Below, one piece after another: positions 11,831 to 23,800 of a stretch of DNA of 64,000 bases. How positions within the stretch are numbered: position 1 is the stretch's first letter; every line of letters begins with the position of its first letter. The notes beneath the pieces were generated by a model. That model made no database searches. It was not told the origin of the DNA and saw nothing but the letters and a program-made list of their open reading frames with translations. A program made the position numbers and the translations under genes. Source of the DNA: Porodaedalea pini (taxonomy: Eukaryota; Basidiomycota; Agaricomycetes; Hymenochaetales; Hymenochaetaceae); NCBI GenBank assembly GCA_002794775.1, contig NBAY01000023.1, positions 372,001 through 436,000 on the forward strand, read 5' to 3'.

Positions 11831-13545
11831 ACTAAGTCCGAAAGCACCGAGCCGCGTTGTGATTTCATGGGGTTGCAAATGACAACCGAGAAAGAAACGA
11901 ATACTTGGAGAGAGTGTATCGGTGCGGCTGTCTTTGGTGATATCTGGGTGAGTAATGACTCGGGGTTTCAAAGCATGCATACGATCTTGCACTCTGACAC
12001 ACACGTTGAAATTAACAGATCGCTAAGAGGACCAAAAAAGGGGTAAGTGAAAAGAATATCCTGCCGAAGTCGTCCGATAAATATCCTTAATGGAATCGGC
12101 TTGCTGAGGGTGAGATCGCCACAAACAAAGAAATCAAACAAGACAAAGATGGTGCGGGAAAAAGGGCTGTGAGGAAGAAACATACTGTGGGTGGCAACTC
12201 TACACTACCACCTCATAACAAGACTAGCATCGATGCTACTTCGCGCTCGACAATAATGGATTTCGAGGAGCTTTATGTACAAACCACCCGACAGAGAGAT
12301 TAATTTATGTTGTCTAGTATTCAAGTTGGCCAAAGGCGGCGATCTATATTCAAAGCTGAAAACCTTCAAATATACAGAAGGAGAGGTAGCAAAGATTATG
12401 CGGTCAGTCGTGATTACTTTCTTGCTATTCAGTTACTGATTATCACACGCACGGGTACAGCGGTATTCTAGACGGAGTCGACTATATGAACAATGTCCAT
12501 CATCTTGCACATTTTGATCTCGAGTGAGGGTATATTAGCTGTTGTCTCCGGAGGAATGGATCCTAAACAGTAAACAATTTCAGGCCGAAGAACATCGTTT
12601 TCTATAACAAAGACTCTTCTGATCCAGTCAGTGGTGATTTTGCAAAGTAAGTTGTCATCGATAAACTAATTGATTGTTTCCAAGCTTTGTCCTTCCTGCT
12701 GATTCTCTTCTATAGTGCAGTTCTTCTGGAGGGCGACGACGAGTTTCCCCTGCATCACACTCGAAAGTGGCAGGCAGCACTTTATCAGGCTCCAGAACTA
12801 GTGGATCTAGACCTAGACGGGATGGTTAACAAAAAGAGTGACATGTTTACTCTCGGGCAAGTATAAGTCCATATACAGGAAGTCCAGCTTACCAACTGAC
12901 CAGTAATACAGTATGATCTGTGTAGAACTTCTTTAAGTTTCCATCCATTCGAGGATCCAATGAATGATAAGAAGCCGTTCGAAACAATTTCCCGGTGTGA
13001 TGTGGATTTCAGTCGCTTCCCCGAGTGGAGAACATAACTCCAGAAGGTTGCTAACTTCCCTATCCGTTATCGTACGGCAGCTCGCGCTACATGTGTTTTC
13101 TCCAGGACAGGATTTTGTAAATAAACCAACGTGCAAGGACCCGAACCAAAGGAGGGAAATAGACCTGGCTCTCACTCATAGAGTAAGTATACTTTAAGAT
13201 CTTTATGGGCTTGTAAATTGATGATGGCTTAAGTGATTCGCCTTCATCGGCAATAGCCATGCTCCATCGAGTTTCCGGAAACCACTTGATAGGAAGCATC
13301 ATAGGCCTCCTTGGAAGCCAGAATTGCACCATATCGGTTTTAAGAAAGATCCCGTAACTGGTAAGTGAAAGTTCTCCATGGTCAGGCTCGAAGGATTTAA
13401 TTGCACAACCAAGAGCAGCTCAAGAGATAAGTCAACCTTGAAGGTAGGGAATAGTAAGGCAAAGCTATCCAAGGAAGGACAAAGGGAATGCCGGAGATGC
13501 AGGAAAGGCCGCTGACATAAAGAAGGACTGACCAGCATCCAAATC
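11831..13545 (+). pseudogene. Protein kinase-like gene, decayed copy 1
   Basis: Exon-for-exon relative of the open kinase-like gene at 14752-16502. Recognisable pieces include a glycine-loop relic (IGAAVFGDIW), a KIMRGILDGVDY helix, the catalytic loop as HFDLE-PKN instead of HFDLK-PEN, SGDFAK in the DFG place, YQAPEL and SDMFTLGMICVELL. At least two frame-breaking lesions are visible: a 2-nt loss near 12271 and a 1-nt loss near 12933 that turns the segment before FHPFE into a stop. Splice sites are mostly kept. With the GH105 tail it forms the first of two tandem units. Confidence 0.8.
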
Positions 13546-13983
13546 ATCTAAACAACCTATAAGTTACTCGAAGAGGACAGGATATCATATAGAAGTTAGA
13601 GGATGCAGACGCAGACGGATAGAATATGTAACTCAAGGATAAATGGCATCTTAGATCGGCTGGACTTTGACAGGGCCACTAGGAATCATTTTGTCAACAC
13701 TTTTTTTTTCTTATAGTATGTGCATCTCGGGGTCTTTTTTATTAGGTCCCTGTTGCGTCTGTGAGAGTCGAACGTGCAGAAGGTGACACAATCTCACAAT
13801 CTTGCTTTCTGCACCTCACTTTTACTTGCCTGACTCCTGGTCCATGTTGTAATCAGGTCGCGAGCATGGATCGTGGCAGGAATTTTGATGTTGACTTGCT
13901 TCCAGTATGCCCCCGCAACATTCATTTGCTTAGTTTGCTCGTAGAGTCCTACTGATGTCGTGCTACTACTACACTACTACCAG

Positions 13984-14067
13984 TACGTCTCGCAAGCTGT
14001 GGATACTAGCGGCCCTAAAAATGTAGCCGCCTTCGTTCTCGCCTACATTGAACATAAAAAGGTCTAG
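13984..14067 (+). pseudogene. Remnant of GH105 last exon
   Basis: Twenty-eight codons matching exon 9 of the GH105 gene: YVSQAVDTSG, then VAAFVLAYIE and a TAG stop at the same place, preceded by CAG as in the real acceptor. No other GH105 exon precedes it. The following bases match those after the real GH105 stop. It is the left end of the second copy of a duplicated segment that also carries the kinase-like gene. Confidence 0.85.
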
Positions 14068-14215
14068 GACTTCTGAGCAAGAAGTGAATGCTGCATGTCT
14101 ATAAAACTTGTTACGGACTACTACAAGACCTCATCCAGTTGGAATAATCAGTCACGGGGAGCAGTTCAAACATCATAGTAAAGTATCGCATATTAGACTG
14201 TATTAATATTTACTA

Positions 14216-14566
14216 CCTTAGCAAGGACTTTAGCAGGGAATTCAGCAAGGACCTTAGCAAGGATCGACATAGAGACTGCTGAAACCTCATTTGGATACTA
14301 ATACATGTATAAGCTGACTATGACCCACTGAACCTCCTGAATTGTATGCCTCACTCAAGATTTCATACCTTTATTACCATCAAAATAACTGCATTAAAGA
14401 GCACATTTAAGGAAGTTAACTTGAGTTCTTATGCAGGAACTGGAGGGAGAGCAAGGGCAAACTAGAGGGTTTGCATTTGGGTTCATCAGGTTTCTATGCA
14501 TCAGTTAGTCCCTCAGCTAATCCACATCAATCCTTGCTAAAGCCCCTGCTAAAGTCCCTGCTAAGG
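14216..14566. repeat. MITE-like element with internal repeated termini
   Basis: The left end reads CCTTAGCAAGGACTTTAGCA and the right end, reversed, reads CCTTAGCAGGGACTTTAGCA, giving imperfect inverted ends of about 25 nt. Shorter copies of TTAGCAAGG recur just inside. The 351-nt span has no coding frame and is missing from the first kinase unit. I could not identify a clean target duplication. Confidence 0.55.
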
Positions 14567-14751
14567 CTCTAAGTACATTCTATTGCTCAGCTTTGCTATC
14601 ACTCTGTGCAATCTTGCTCTCAAATGATTTGAAGGTAGCATTATTTTGTGATGGAAGCATTGCAAAGTACAGTCACAATGATATAAAACCTTGGTTGAAC
14701 CCTTCCACTGCAGTAAAAGACAGTGAGAAGCAAATCAGTCCATGCAAGATT

Positions 14752-16502
14752 ATGTCTGAGAGTTTCAGTTCTCGTCCTGATTTTACGGGGTTGCAAGCGA
14801 CAACCAAGGAAGGGACGTACACTTGGATTCGGTTTATTGGTGCAGGTGCATATGGGCATGTCTGGGTGAGTTATGACTCGGGATTTCAAAGCATGCAAAT
14901 GATCTTGCACTCTGACACATGCTCTTGAATCAAAAGATGGCTAAGAGGACAAAAGGAAATGAAAGTAAGGAGTTTGCAATCAAGTGTATCTCACAAGTGC
15001 CAGAAGATAGTAAGGACACTTCATTGAACCAAATTGCTGAGATTGAGTTCGACGCAAACACGAAAATCAAACAAGCCAAAAGCGATAAAAGAAAAGAACA
15101 CATTGTAGGTGGCAGTTCCACATTACTTCTCCTTAGCAAGATTGCATTAACCCTTTATTTCACATTCGGCACAGATGACTTTCGAAGAGAAATTTGAGTA
15201 CAAACCGCCTAACGGAAAATTTAATCTCTGTTGCCTAGTATTCAAGTTAGCTGAAGGCGGCAATTTGTATTCGAGGATGCTTGAATTCAATTATTCAGAA
15301 AAGGATGTAGCAAAGATTATGCGGTCAGTCGTGACCACTGTTTAGCTATGGCATTATCGACCAACTGATACGAATACAGCGGGATTCTTCACGGACTTGA
15401 CTTTATCCACAATGTCATGCAATTCGTGCATTTTGACCTCAAGTAAGCGCATTTTGATTGTTGATGAACCCTAAATATAAAATGTTTTCAGACCAGAAAA
15501 CATCATGTTTTATAAAAGAGATTCTTATAATCCAGTCATTGGTGATTTTAAGTAAGCTACTGTGATTCACTCTATTTGATTATACCCTAATTTTGGCCCT
15601 TCACACCGATTCTCCTCTGTAGTCCAATTTATCTGGAAGGCGACGGCAAGCTTCACAGATGTGACATTCATGAACTCCATCCCCATACAGACCTTTATGG
15701 TGCCCCCGAGCTAAGGGAAGATGGGACGGTTAGCAAAAAGTGTGATATGTTTTCTCTGGGGTAAGTGTGAATCTGTACACAGGAAATCCAGTTTATCAAC
15801 TGACGAATGATTCAGGATGATCTGTGTAGAATTTCTCTTAGGCTTCCATCCGTTTGAAGTTACAGAGGATCACGGAACGACAGACAAAACAATTGCACAG
15901 CGTGATGTAGATTTTAGTCGCTTCGACGGGTGGAAGAGCATAACTCAACAAGGTTAATAATTTTCTTATTCGTGATCGCAGGGCAGCTTACTCTACATAT
16001 GCCTTCCTTCAGGACAGGAGTTTGTAAATAAACTTACATGCAAGGACCCGGAGCTAAGATTGTCTGTAACTGAGGCTCTCAATCATGAAGTAAGTATCCA
16101 TGAGATCTTGACAGGCGTGTAGACTGATGATGCTTCAAGTGGTTCAACTTCATAAAACTCAAGACTTCCTGCCGCGCCCCACCGAGTTTCCGGGAACCAC
16201 TTGATAGGAGGCTTCGTAAGCCTCATCGGAAGCTAGAATTTTATCGTGTTGGTTTCAAAAAGAATCCCGCAACCGGCAAGTTACAAGTCGTCATGGTCAA
16301 GTTCGAGGGATTAAATTTCAAGGGCAAATCAAAAGGTAAGTCGGATCCCCGGAGTAGACCGCTAAGCCTTCAAAGACAGGACGAAGAGAATGCTGGAGAT
16401 ACAAGAAATGCCACGAACACGAAGAAGGATGGACCTGTATCTAAAACAACTAGAACATTAGTGCCATCTCAGAGGGGAAGAAGAAATAATATATGCAAAT
16501 AA
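14752..16502 (+). CDS. Protein kinase-like protein, open copy 2
   Basis: Probable serine/threonine kinase fold, 422 residues. Nine exons (14752-14865, 14937-15104, 15175-15323, 15380-15442, 15492-15551, 15623-15760, 15816-15952, 16013-16089, 16140-16502) join without a stop. Motifs: glycine loop IGAGAYGHVW, the ATP-binding lysine in EFAIKC, KIMRGILHGLDFIH, catalytic loop HFDLKPENIMF, LYGAPEL in the APE place, CDMFSLGMICVEFLLGFHPFE and a C-terminal basic Ser/Thr-rich tail. The magnesium-binding DFG reads GDFK, lacking Gly, and HRD is HFD, so catalysis may be weak or absent. The start is the first in-frame ATG; an upstream exon is not excluded. Second copy of a tandem duplication. Confidence 0.78.
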
Positions 16503-17732
16503 GGACAAAGGACGCATTCCAGAGTGGCCAGGCTTTTATAGAATTCATAGAAAGACCCTTTGTCGACACCGTTTTTTCTAGTAATCTATACATATGAGAG
16601 CATAATTGAACGAGTGTTGAGATAGTTCATAAAGAAAGTTTTCTGTCAATTGAAGAGAAGGGTGGCGGCCCTGCCGCCCCATTGTTATCTCGAGTCAACG
16701 ACTTTCGAAGTCAAGCAGCAACCGCGGTAGCTGAGCTAGAAGCAAGGAGTTGGGAGCAGAAAATTTGCTCATCTGCGCACATCAGCATTAGCACGAGTAG
16801 GGGTCTGCACTGTGCTTCTTTTGATACCTAGTTAGTCATTTAGCACTCAGAGTAAACCCCGAGACTGATACAGGGTACCTTCGTACTCAACCCCTATCAC
16901 ACTAGTATTCTCGTCTGTTGTTAACAGGCGCCTATGCGACATGCTTCTCAGCCCGCATTCACCCATGAGACAGACTCTCACACGAGATTGTGCTTGTGAA
17001 TGCGAGTAGATCTTCGCTCTCTATCACCGGGCCTAATTGGTCCAGAATCGCCTCGGTCACAAGGTACTTAGGTCGAGGACGAGACAATCATGGATCCAGA
17101 CCTCGGGTTTACCACCTTCGAATAAGAGACTCGGAAGAGCGGCAAGACAGCCGGCTATTGATATCATCTTCGACTCACATGCATCTCGTGTAAGGTGATT
17201 GTTCGACCCTAAGGCGACCTTGCCGTGATGTTCTACTACCTATGACTCGAGATGGAAATCGCTTCCGAGTTCTGAATCTGAGCATTCATTTGATGCACGC
17301 GATGTGTCTTTACGTGTCGAGGTTGGCGTACCGAGTCAAGCTGCTGCCGCTGTGCAGGCCATTATGATAGGTCTTTGGGGGCAGGGCACACTCTCTAAGC
17401 GAGTCGGGGTGCAGTAGGACGCCAGAGAACAATGAAATGATGTGAGTGAATGACAGAATGTGCCAGTTATTGCGTGCACGCTGCATTCGTACATGAATCA
17501 CGTGACCGATCTGAACTTAGCGCGCGTTCCTTGGCACCAGAACGTCACGACCGCGCTCCGAGCACGACGTTCAAGCAAGGCTCGACGACGCGGAGCGACT
17601 CATCTTGATTCGACGGCTCCGCTATTGCCCTAGACCTTCTGCTCATCTTTATTTTTTTTTCCAGATGTTCTCCTCAGACTGATATCTCTTGCTTGTTTAT
17701 ACGCCTCGCCATCACCGACAGCCTTCCCAGGC
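16503..17732. other. Intergenic, no gene recognised
   Basis: Lies between the kinase-like gene and ATG13. Only short frames. The last 100 nt contain a T-rich run before the ATG13 start, as expected for a fungal promoter or leader. Confidence 0.5.
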
Positions 17733-20700
17733 ATGCCTCTCGACTCTGGAGCGCTTCAGAAGGCTGATCAAATCGCTCACCGCTTCTTTGCAAAGTTTGT
17801 ACTCGTTGTCGACAATGCACGCAATGTCGCGTATGAACCGCGCGAGGACGCTAGAGCGGACAAGTGGGTGAGTGTCTCAGCAATGCATCCTGCACCTTAT
17901 CGAGACATTGGAGTCTTGTCGGGATGGTTGTGCGGGCAATAGACGGCAGCGGTTCGTGTCATATTTGGGGTTGTTATATTGGTGAATGTCGTGTGGGGAA
18001 CAGTAGAAAGGTTAAAGACCTGTCTGAGGTCGTACGACAAGCTCTTCGTGTCGCTGCTCATTGTCTTTCTTTCCTTGCTATATATTGTTTTTCCATTTTC
18101 TAATGACATGTTTAGTTCAACCTAGAATCTCCAGACTCCGATATGTACAAGGAGCAGATTCGCTCATACAGGTCTATCTCTCAACTCGGAGCCTCACCCT
18201 CACCCCTCGAACTTCAGGTTCTCCTGACCGTACCAGAGCTTACGGACAAGCAGGTACTCGTGCAGCATCCTCCCAACTCCTCACGTATGCGTGTCGAACC
18301 AACGCCAACACACATACTGCTCGAAAGCTGGACACTTACGTTTATCGGGACGAGCAGCGGGTCATCGTCATCGTCCCAGTCGAGCTCAGGCGAGGTGACG
18401 CTTGCGACGGTATACAAGCACATTATGTCCGTCTTCCGCAGCCTCTACACGCTGCTCCGCGTCCTCCCCGCATGGAGGATTTGCAAGCGCCTGCGCAGAC
18501 GCCCAGGCGCAGCCACCCGTAACGGCCATTTGGGTGTCGCGCTGCGTGTTCGTGCGCGAGGCACGGATGCTTCCGCGACTGAGGACATGCGATATTTGGG
18601 TTTCGGTACGTATGATCCGTTTTCACAGCTTTATTTATGTACGCTTAAACCACTATGTCTAGATGAACCGCTGTCACCTAGTACTCCCCCGCTAGCAACA
18701 GCTACTCACACCTTTGAGCCTGTGACGCACCCGATGGGCGTCTTTTCGCTTGCCGTCACGTATTTGACCTCCCCTCACTTTGAACTCGACACGGTCGAGG
18801 CGCTTCTTTCTTCGCGCTTTCTCTCTCTTGACGCTGGCCCCGAATTCACGCCGACGCTTGCGCGCAACTCACAGCGCGAGAGTATCTCTGGCTCACCAGG
18901 AAGTCTTCCTATGCGCACCAGCCTTCCACTCTCGCCACCTTCGGACAGGACAGACAGGGACAAGACAGGTCTTGGCCTAGGGCTAGGCGCGGGCACAACG
19001 TCGAGCGTTGCGGATAGATTCGTTTTCCCCGCAAATAATGCGGCGAGCGGGAGTCGCACGTCTTTCCCGAGCACGAGTCCTCGTACGCGCAATACACCGC
19101 TGCCTGCTGCGGGACAGGTGCAGCGGTCAATATCAGCGCAGCAAGCCCCGACTGCGGTGGGCGCAGGTTCTGCAGGCTCGATCGGTTCGTCTTCGCGCCA
19201 CTCGCGCGAGGAAGGACGTGAGATACTTTCATCAGCTGCTCGGGTGCGGCGCGAGAGCACGGGTATGGGCCGTGGATCTGTACGTTCAGCTCATTTTCAT
19301 ACTATCTCTTCATTTCATATACTGATTTAATAATCTAGGACCTTCCTTCCACTCCGGGGCCGCTCCTTATCCGACGGCCCTCCGCGACAGTGAATCCTTT
19401 CAAATCGAGTACACTCTCCTCAGGGTCACCATCACTGTACAGCAACTCTCCGTCTCTGCGGCACGCATCGCCGCTTTCGGGGCCGTCCCTGCCAGCAGCG
19501 CCCGCAGGTCGTACGTCCGCAGCCGTGCCGCCGTCGCCCACCAACGCACGGGTCCCGACATTTCGTGGAGATGCTGGTGCAGGTCCGAGCTCGCCGATTG
19601 CGGCAATCCGCGCGGGTTCGTCGCCCGTGCTGCCGTTACGCCCATCTCCTCCCACGCCGTTTGCACCTTCAAGCCTCGGTGAGCGCCGATTCCCTGCATC
19701 CCCTGCGGGTCCAAGCCCGTCTGGAGAGTTTATAACTTCGAGCACGGAACCATTGTCTACGCCACCACGGAGAAAGCGGTATTCCAGTAGCTTTGGCTAC
19801 AGATATACTGCTGCTGGCAGTGAAGGAAGTGCCGGGAGCGGGGACAAGGGGAAGGACCCTGAACGCGTTGGGGTAAGTCGCAGTACATGCATCTTAATAT
19901 CACTTATATTTCAGCTCGCTAATCACTTGATTCGTGAATAATCTAGAGTGCTTCTTATTTGAGCAACAACACGGACGATGATGATATCTCTGCGTTTGTG
20001 CAGGACATTGACGCACGCAAGCCTATTGGTGGTGGATTCAACGCACGACACGACCGTGAGCGAACACTCAGCGAGGCGGCTTTGGCTGCGCGGGCAGTTC
20101 TTTCAGGTGCTGAGTTGCCAGAACCGATCAAAGGAATTCAGACAACGGAGAACCGAGTCTCAGAGCATCCGAGTCTTACGAGAAGGCACAGCAGAACGAT
20201 CTCGGAGGGACCAAGAGCATCCGCGCTTGCAAGAGACGCTGTCGCAGCTACGCACAGCGGGGAAGATTCAGGCCCGGGACAGGCCGGAGCACTTCTCTTG
20301 AGCCAAGGCGCTATTGAGGAGCGTCTCAGAGCACTGAACGATGCGTTTCGTACGAGTATGGGGCTTGTGGAGCGGCGGCCCAGCGTTTCTGACGAGTACG
20401 CAGGGCCATCCGTGCCGTCGCCCACTCCGGCGCATCCACCGTTCCCTGGGCCAGGTGCAGCCCACTTGCGCACACCATCATTTAGTGCCAGCGGAGGCAT
20501 TGCAACCGAACGTCCTTCTTCTGTCCCGAGGCAGACGTGCTCTGGTCCGGGGCCTGAACCTACTCCTCATCGGCGTCTTGCGACAACGCCTGGTGGTAAT
20601 TTAGGTGCGGAGAACATCAGCATCTGGGACAATCGTCGTCTGCGGAGGGACTCGACAGGATCGTCGGCATCGGGACTTAGCGATCTGGACCGTGCGCGTT

Positions 20701-20813
20701 TATTCTATGAGCAGGGCCTCAGTGCACGCGGGTCGGGTGGCTCCGTCGGCGGCGCGAGTGGAGAATCTGAGGAGGCTGTCGGTAGGATGGATATGGATCG
20801 TGTGGATCGGTAA
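17733..20813 (+). CDS. ATG13: Autophagy-related protein 13
   Basis: Regulatory subunit of the Atg1 kinase complex that starts autophagosome formation. Exons 17733-17867, 18116-18605, 18663-19279, 19339-19872 and 19947-20813 join in frame to 880 residues. The N-terminal HORMA domain shows ADQIAHRFFAKFVLVVDNAR, KWFNLESPDSDMYKEQ, YRSISQL, LQVLLTVPEL, EPTPTHILLESW, VFRSLYTLLRVLPAW and VTHPMGVFSLAVTYL. The rest is a long Ser/Pro/Gly-rich, probably disordered tail, with a conserved acidic YLSNNTDDDDISAFVQDID segment near residue 595. The start ATG directly precedes the ADQIA segment. Intron 1 is unusually long (248 nt). Tail regions of this family are normally heavily phosphorylated in response to nutrients (known for the family). 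Confidence 0.93.
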
Positions 20814-22073
20814 ACCGGGTTCCAAGGGCGAGTTCTCGATTGCGTATGACTTTGAGTGGAGATGAAGTGCTGGTGGTGAGTGCATGACAGTGCTTTTATG
20901 TATATTCGCTTGCTCATGGCATGTGACCAACTCGCTACCCGCTAGCGGCTTCCTTGCTCATCTGTATGACCATACGAGTGCGCCGAAATGTCTACAGTCA
21001 ATCAAGTGACTATTCGGAGCTCGGCATTGTCTCAAAAGAGTGCAAGCCATGCGTGTCAGCGAAGCCTAGAGCAAGCCTCATGCCTAGTGTCCTCATCTCT
21101 TTGCATTAGTTTGCAGATAGAGTCTATTCTTCATCACTCTACTGCCCTCTACTCCAAGTTCTGGATATCGATTGTCAACTCTTGTGCGAACTGTGCGAAT
21201 GTTGCATCTCAACTTTCTTCTTTCTCTACTTCCCATTTTCTTGAACCAAGCGACGGTATCTTTCGTCGGTTACTCCCTATATATCCACGGCGTGCGTCTT
21301 CATGCGCCTTTCATTGCTCCTCAGTTAATTCAGATCATCCTTTCCTTATTACGCTACTACTTCATCTTCTCTTTTTTTTTCCTCCCGTTCTCCGGGTCGC
21401 CTCCTCTCTTCAGCGGTAACCATATTGTCTTCTCTCCTTTCTATCACCCCCTCCACGACTTGCAACCGGCTCCTATTATGCATATACAACTCGTTACACC
21501 CGAATCGCCATTACGTTGCATTACTTCCACATATCTCTTGCCTCTCACCCTCATCCCCCTCCTCACTCTCCCCATTGTCTTCGACTCGCCCCATTTCCCT
21601 GCATCGACACGGACCCATTATTCTCCCCAGACCCCATCCGCTTCTCCAGACCTTCATTTCCCCTCCTCCCTCTCCTCTCTCGATGCATTCCCGGACTCCT
21701 CACTATTCCATTACGTTCCATCGCATTTCATTTACGACTGTCTATTGTAACTTTCGACTCCATGTAGCTCTTATGCTTTACGAATGTGAACCTGCCTCTG
21801 AGGGCCGGTTCTTGAGAGAATCGGCCAGCGGGGAATGTTTTCGTATGCCGTGTGAACTGCAGACTGAGCAGACTAACAGCTTCACTCTTCTTTCTTTGCT
21901 GATATGCCATCCGCGTCGCTGTCTTCTAGCCCGCCATATGCATGCATATAATTCTACATACTCCAGTTTAGTGATACACGGACGACCGATAAACAAGCGA
22001 AATCCTGCCACCAGGATGAAGTGGGCGAGTTGTATAGATGGAGTTGAGAATTTGGTTTACAGAAGAGCGGCAG
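20814..22073. other. Intergenic, pyrimidine-rich
   Basis: Between the convergent ends of ATG13 and ECM14. About 21200-21750 is very rich in C and T on the plus strand, giving long but meaningless open frames full of Ser, Pro, His and Leu. No gene recognised. Confidence 0.6.
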
Positions 22074-23800
22074 TCAATTTGGATTTGAGATGAAGCCAGC
22101 AATGTATTCGACCATCGTCGCCGTTTCTTCGCCAACAGGCCGGATCCATTCGCGCGGTAGCGAATACCCATACTAGACAATAACGCACATGAGATGATTG
22201 GACGATATATGAAAAAGGAGATGCTCAGCGCACCGTGCCCGTGTCTCGCAAGTGGGCGGCATATGAGTATTTGATGCCCGCTGCACCGTACATCCAGTCA
22301 AGAATGTTCCCTGGTGCAGGATAGAGCATTGAGCACAGACTGCCAGTCTGTGGACACTGCGAGTCAGATATTGCACTGAGCAAAAAAAAGGATCTGTCTC
22401 ACCGTATAGACGGTCCCATGTTTCTTCTTAATCACATAAGCAGCACCGAGGGCAGCCTCGTAAAGGTCTTCTGCATCGGCGGGAAGGGTATCGCATGCGT
22501 ATGAGTACGGCCAGCTCACTGCAATTGCCTCCGTCAGAAACAATCCAATAATCGTACCCCCAGGAAAGAGAAAATGCACTCACGCATCTGCCCGTAGCTT
22601 CTCAAGTCCACGAATGCCTTTAAATCCGGCATCTGCATGATATAGTTTGCAATGTTGTTCACTTCGGGTGCTTCAAAGGGGCGATGACCAGGATACCAGT
22701 GTGAGCACGGGTCCGCGGGTACAGGCTGTGGTGTGGAAGGCTTCTTCGGTTTGGGTTTACCTTTTCCCTTCTTCCCTTTCTTCTTCTTCAGTGGCTCAAG
22801 TTCATCCGAACTCAGAGTCTCGAACTCATCGTCTGCGAGCTCGCTCAAGTCTGGATAGTCTGACGGGGACCAATGAAATCCCTGAGCACCATGAGTCAGG
22901 TTGGTCAAGCGCCCGAGGTGAATAGAATCCTACCCAATTCCTACAGAGATAAGGGCTGAGTTTCAGCATAGGCTGAACGTTTACCAAGACAGTGAATACA
23001 GTACCTATTCATATCCAAACCTTGGCACGGCTCGTTCGGCCCTACGGGCATTCGGTTCTTATACCACAGTCTGTCATTCTCCCATGTGAACACGTAGCCA
23101 TCGGGGTTCGGTACGGGAATGATGTGAAAGTCGAAGTTGTCGAGCAGATGAGAAAGGGAGTTGGGCTCGGATGAATTGGATACCAGTGCGTGGGCCATGT
23201 ACAGCGCCGCCGCCGAAGCGACCCACTATAACACCAAAGAGCATAGAGATCAGTGCAAGAGGGCATAAGCAAAGGAGAAGCCACTCGCCTCTCTGGCATG
23301 CTGCGCTCCAGAAATCACAAAACCCTTCTTCGCTGGCCTCGGTTCATCCTCATCCGGGACCGCGCCACTCGTGATTCGCATGGCAAACATTTCCCGACCC
23401 TGTGCGGAGTGGCCTAGCTCGGAGAGGCTAATGTGCTCGGGATATAGCGCTGCAAGATACTCCATGAATTCATCGATTTCGAACGACGGGTGATAAAAGT
23501 TGTGGAACGTGGTATTTGTGAACGACGAGAGATTCCATGGATCGGTGCCATGTTCTCGGTTGGGTGGTATAGGACCTGTCTACATATTTCATGAGCGATG
23601 TTTACTGATATGGTTGATATGATATGTAATACACGAACCGTGTCCAGTGTCTTCAAGAGACCATCGCCATCGTGCACGTCAGTTGCATTCCATTGGCCTT
23701 CCCGTGATAATACGACTTGCTCGCTGTCCTGCACTCGAGCATGGCATGCGACAGAGATGGTGGTGGATGCGATAATTAATCTTGTCACTAGATTATGCAT
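22074..23800 (-). CDS. ECM14: Inactive metallocarboxypeptidase ECM14 (M14 family)
   Basis: Secreted or vacuolar M14-fold protein linked in yeast to cell-wall organisation. Eight exons (23800-23639, 23579-23289, 23225-23005, 22940-22934, 22881-22584, 22518-22403, 22347-22234, 22172-22074) join to 435 residues. A short hydrophobic N-terminus looks like a signal peptide. Landmarks: [67 protein letters not shown]-like helix, [20 protein letters not shown] and HLRDTGTYGYSLP. The third zinc ligand His is Arg (LRSYGQ) and the catalytic Glu is His (HLRDTG), the substitutions that mark ECM14. A Lys/Pro-rich insert ([11 protein letters not shown]) follows SDELEPL. Exon 4 is only 7 nt, and intron 2 uses a GC donor. 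The propeptide region is short, so an upstream exon may be missing. Confidence 0.9.

Noticed and set aside
21172..22093. Long plus-strand open frames (192 and 222 codons) downstream of ATG13
   Set aside because: They arise from a C/T-rich tract, consist mainly of Ser, Pro, His and Leu in all three frames, have no domain, and lie in the 3' intergenic space.
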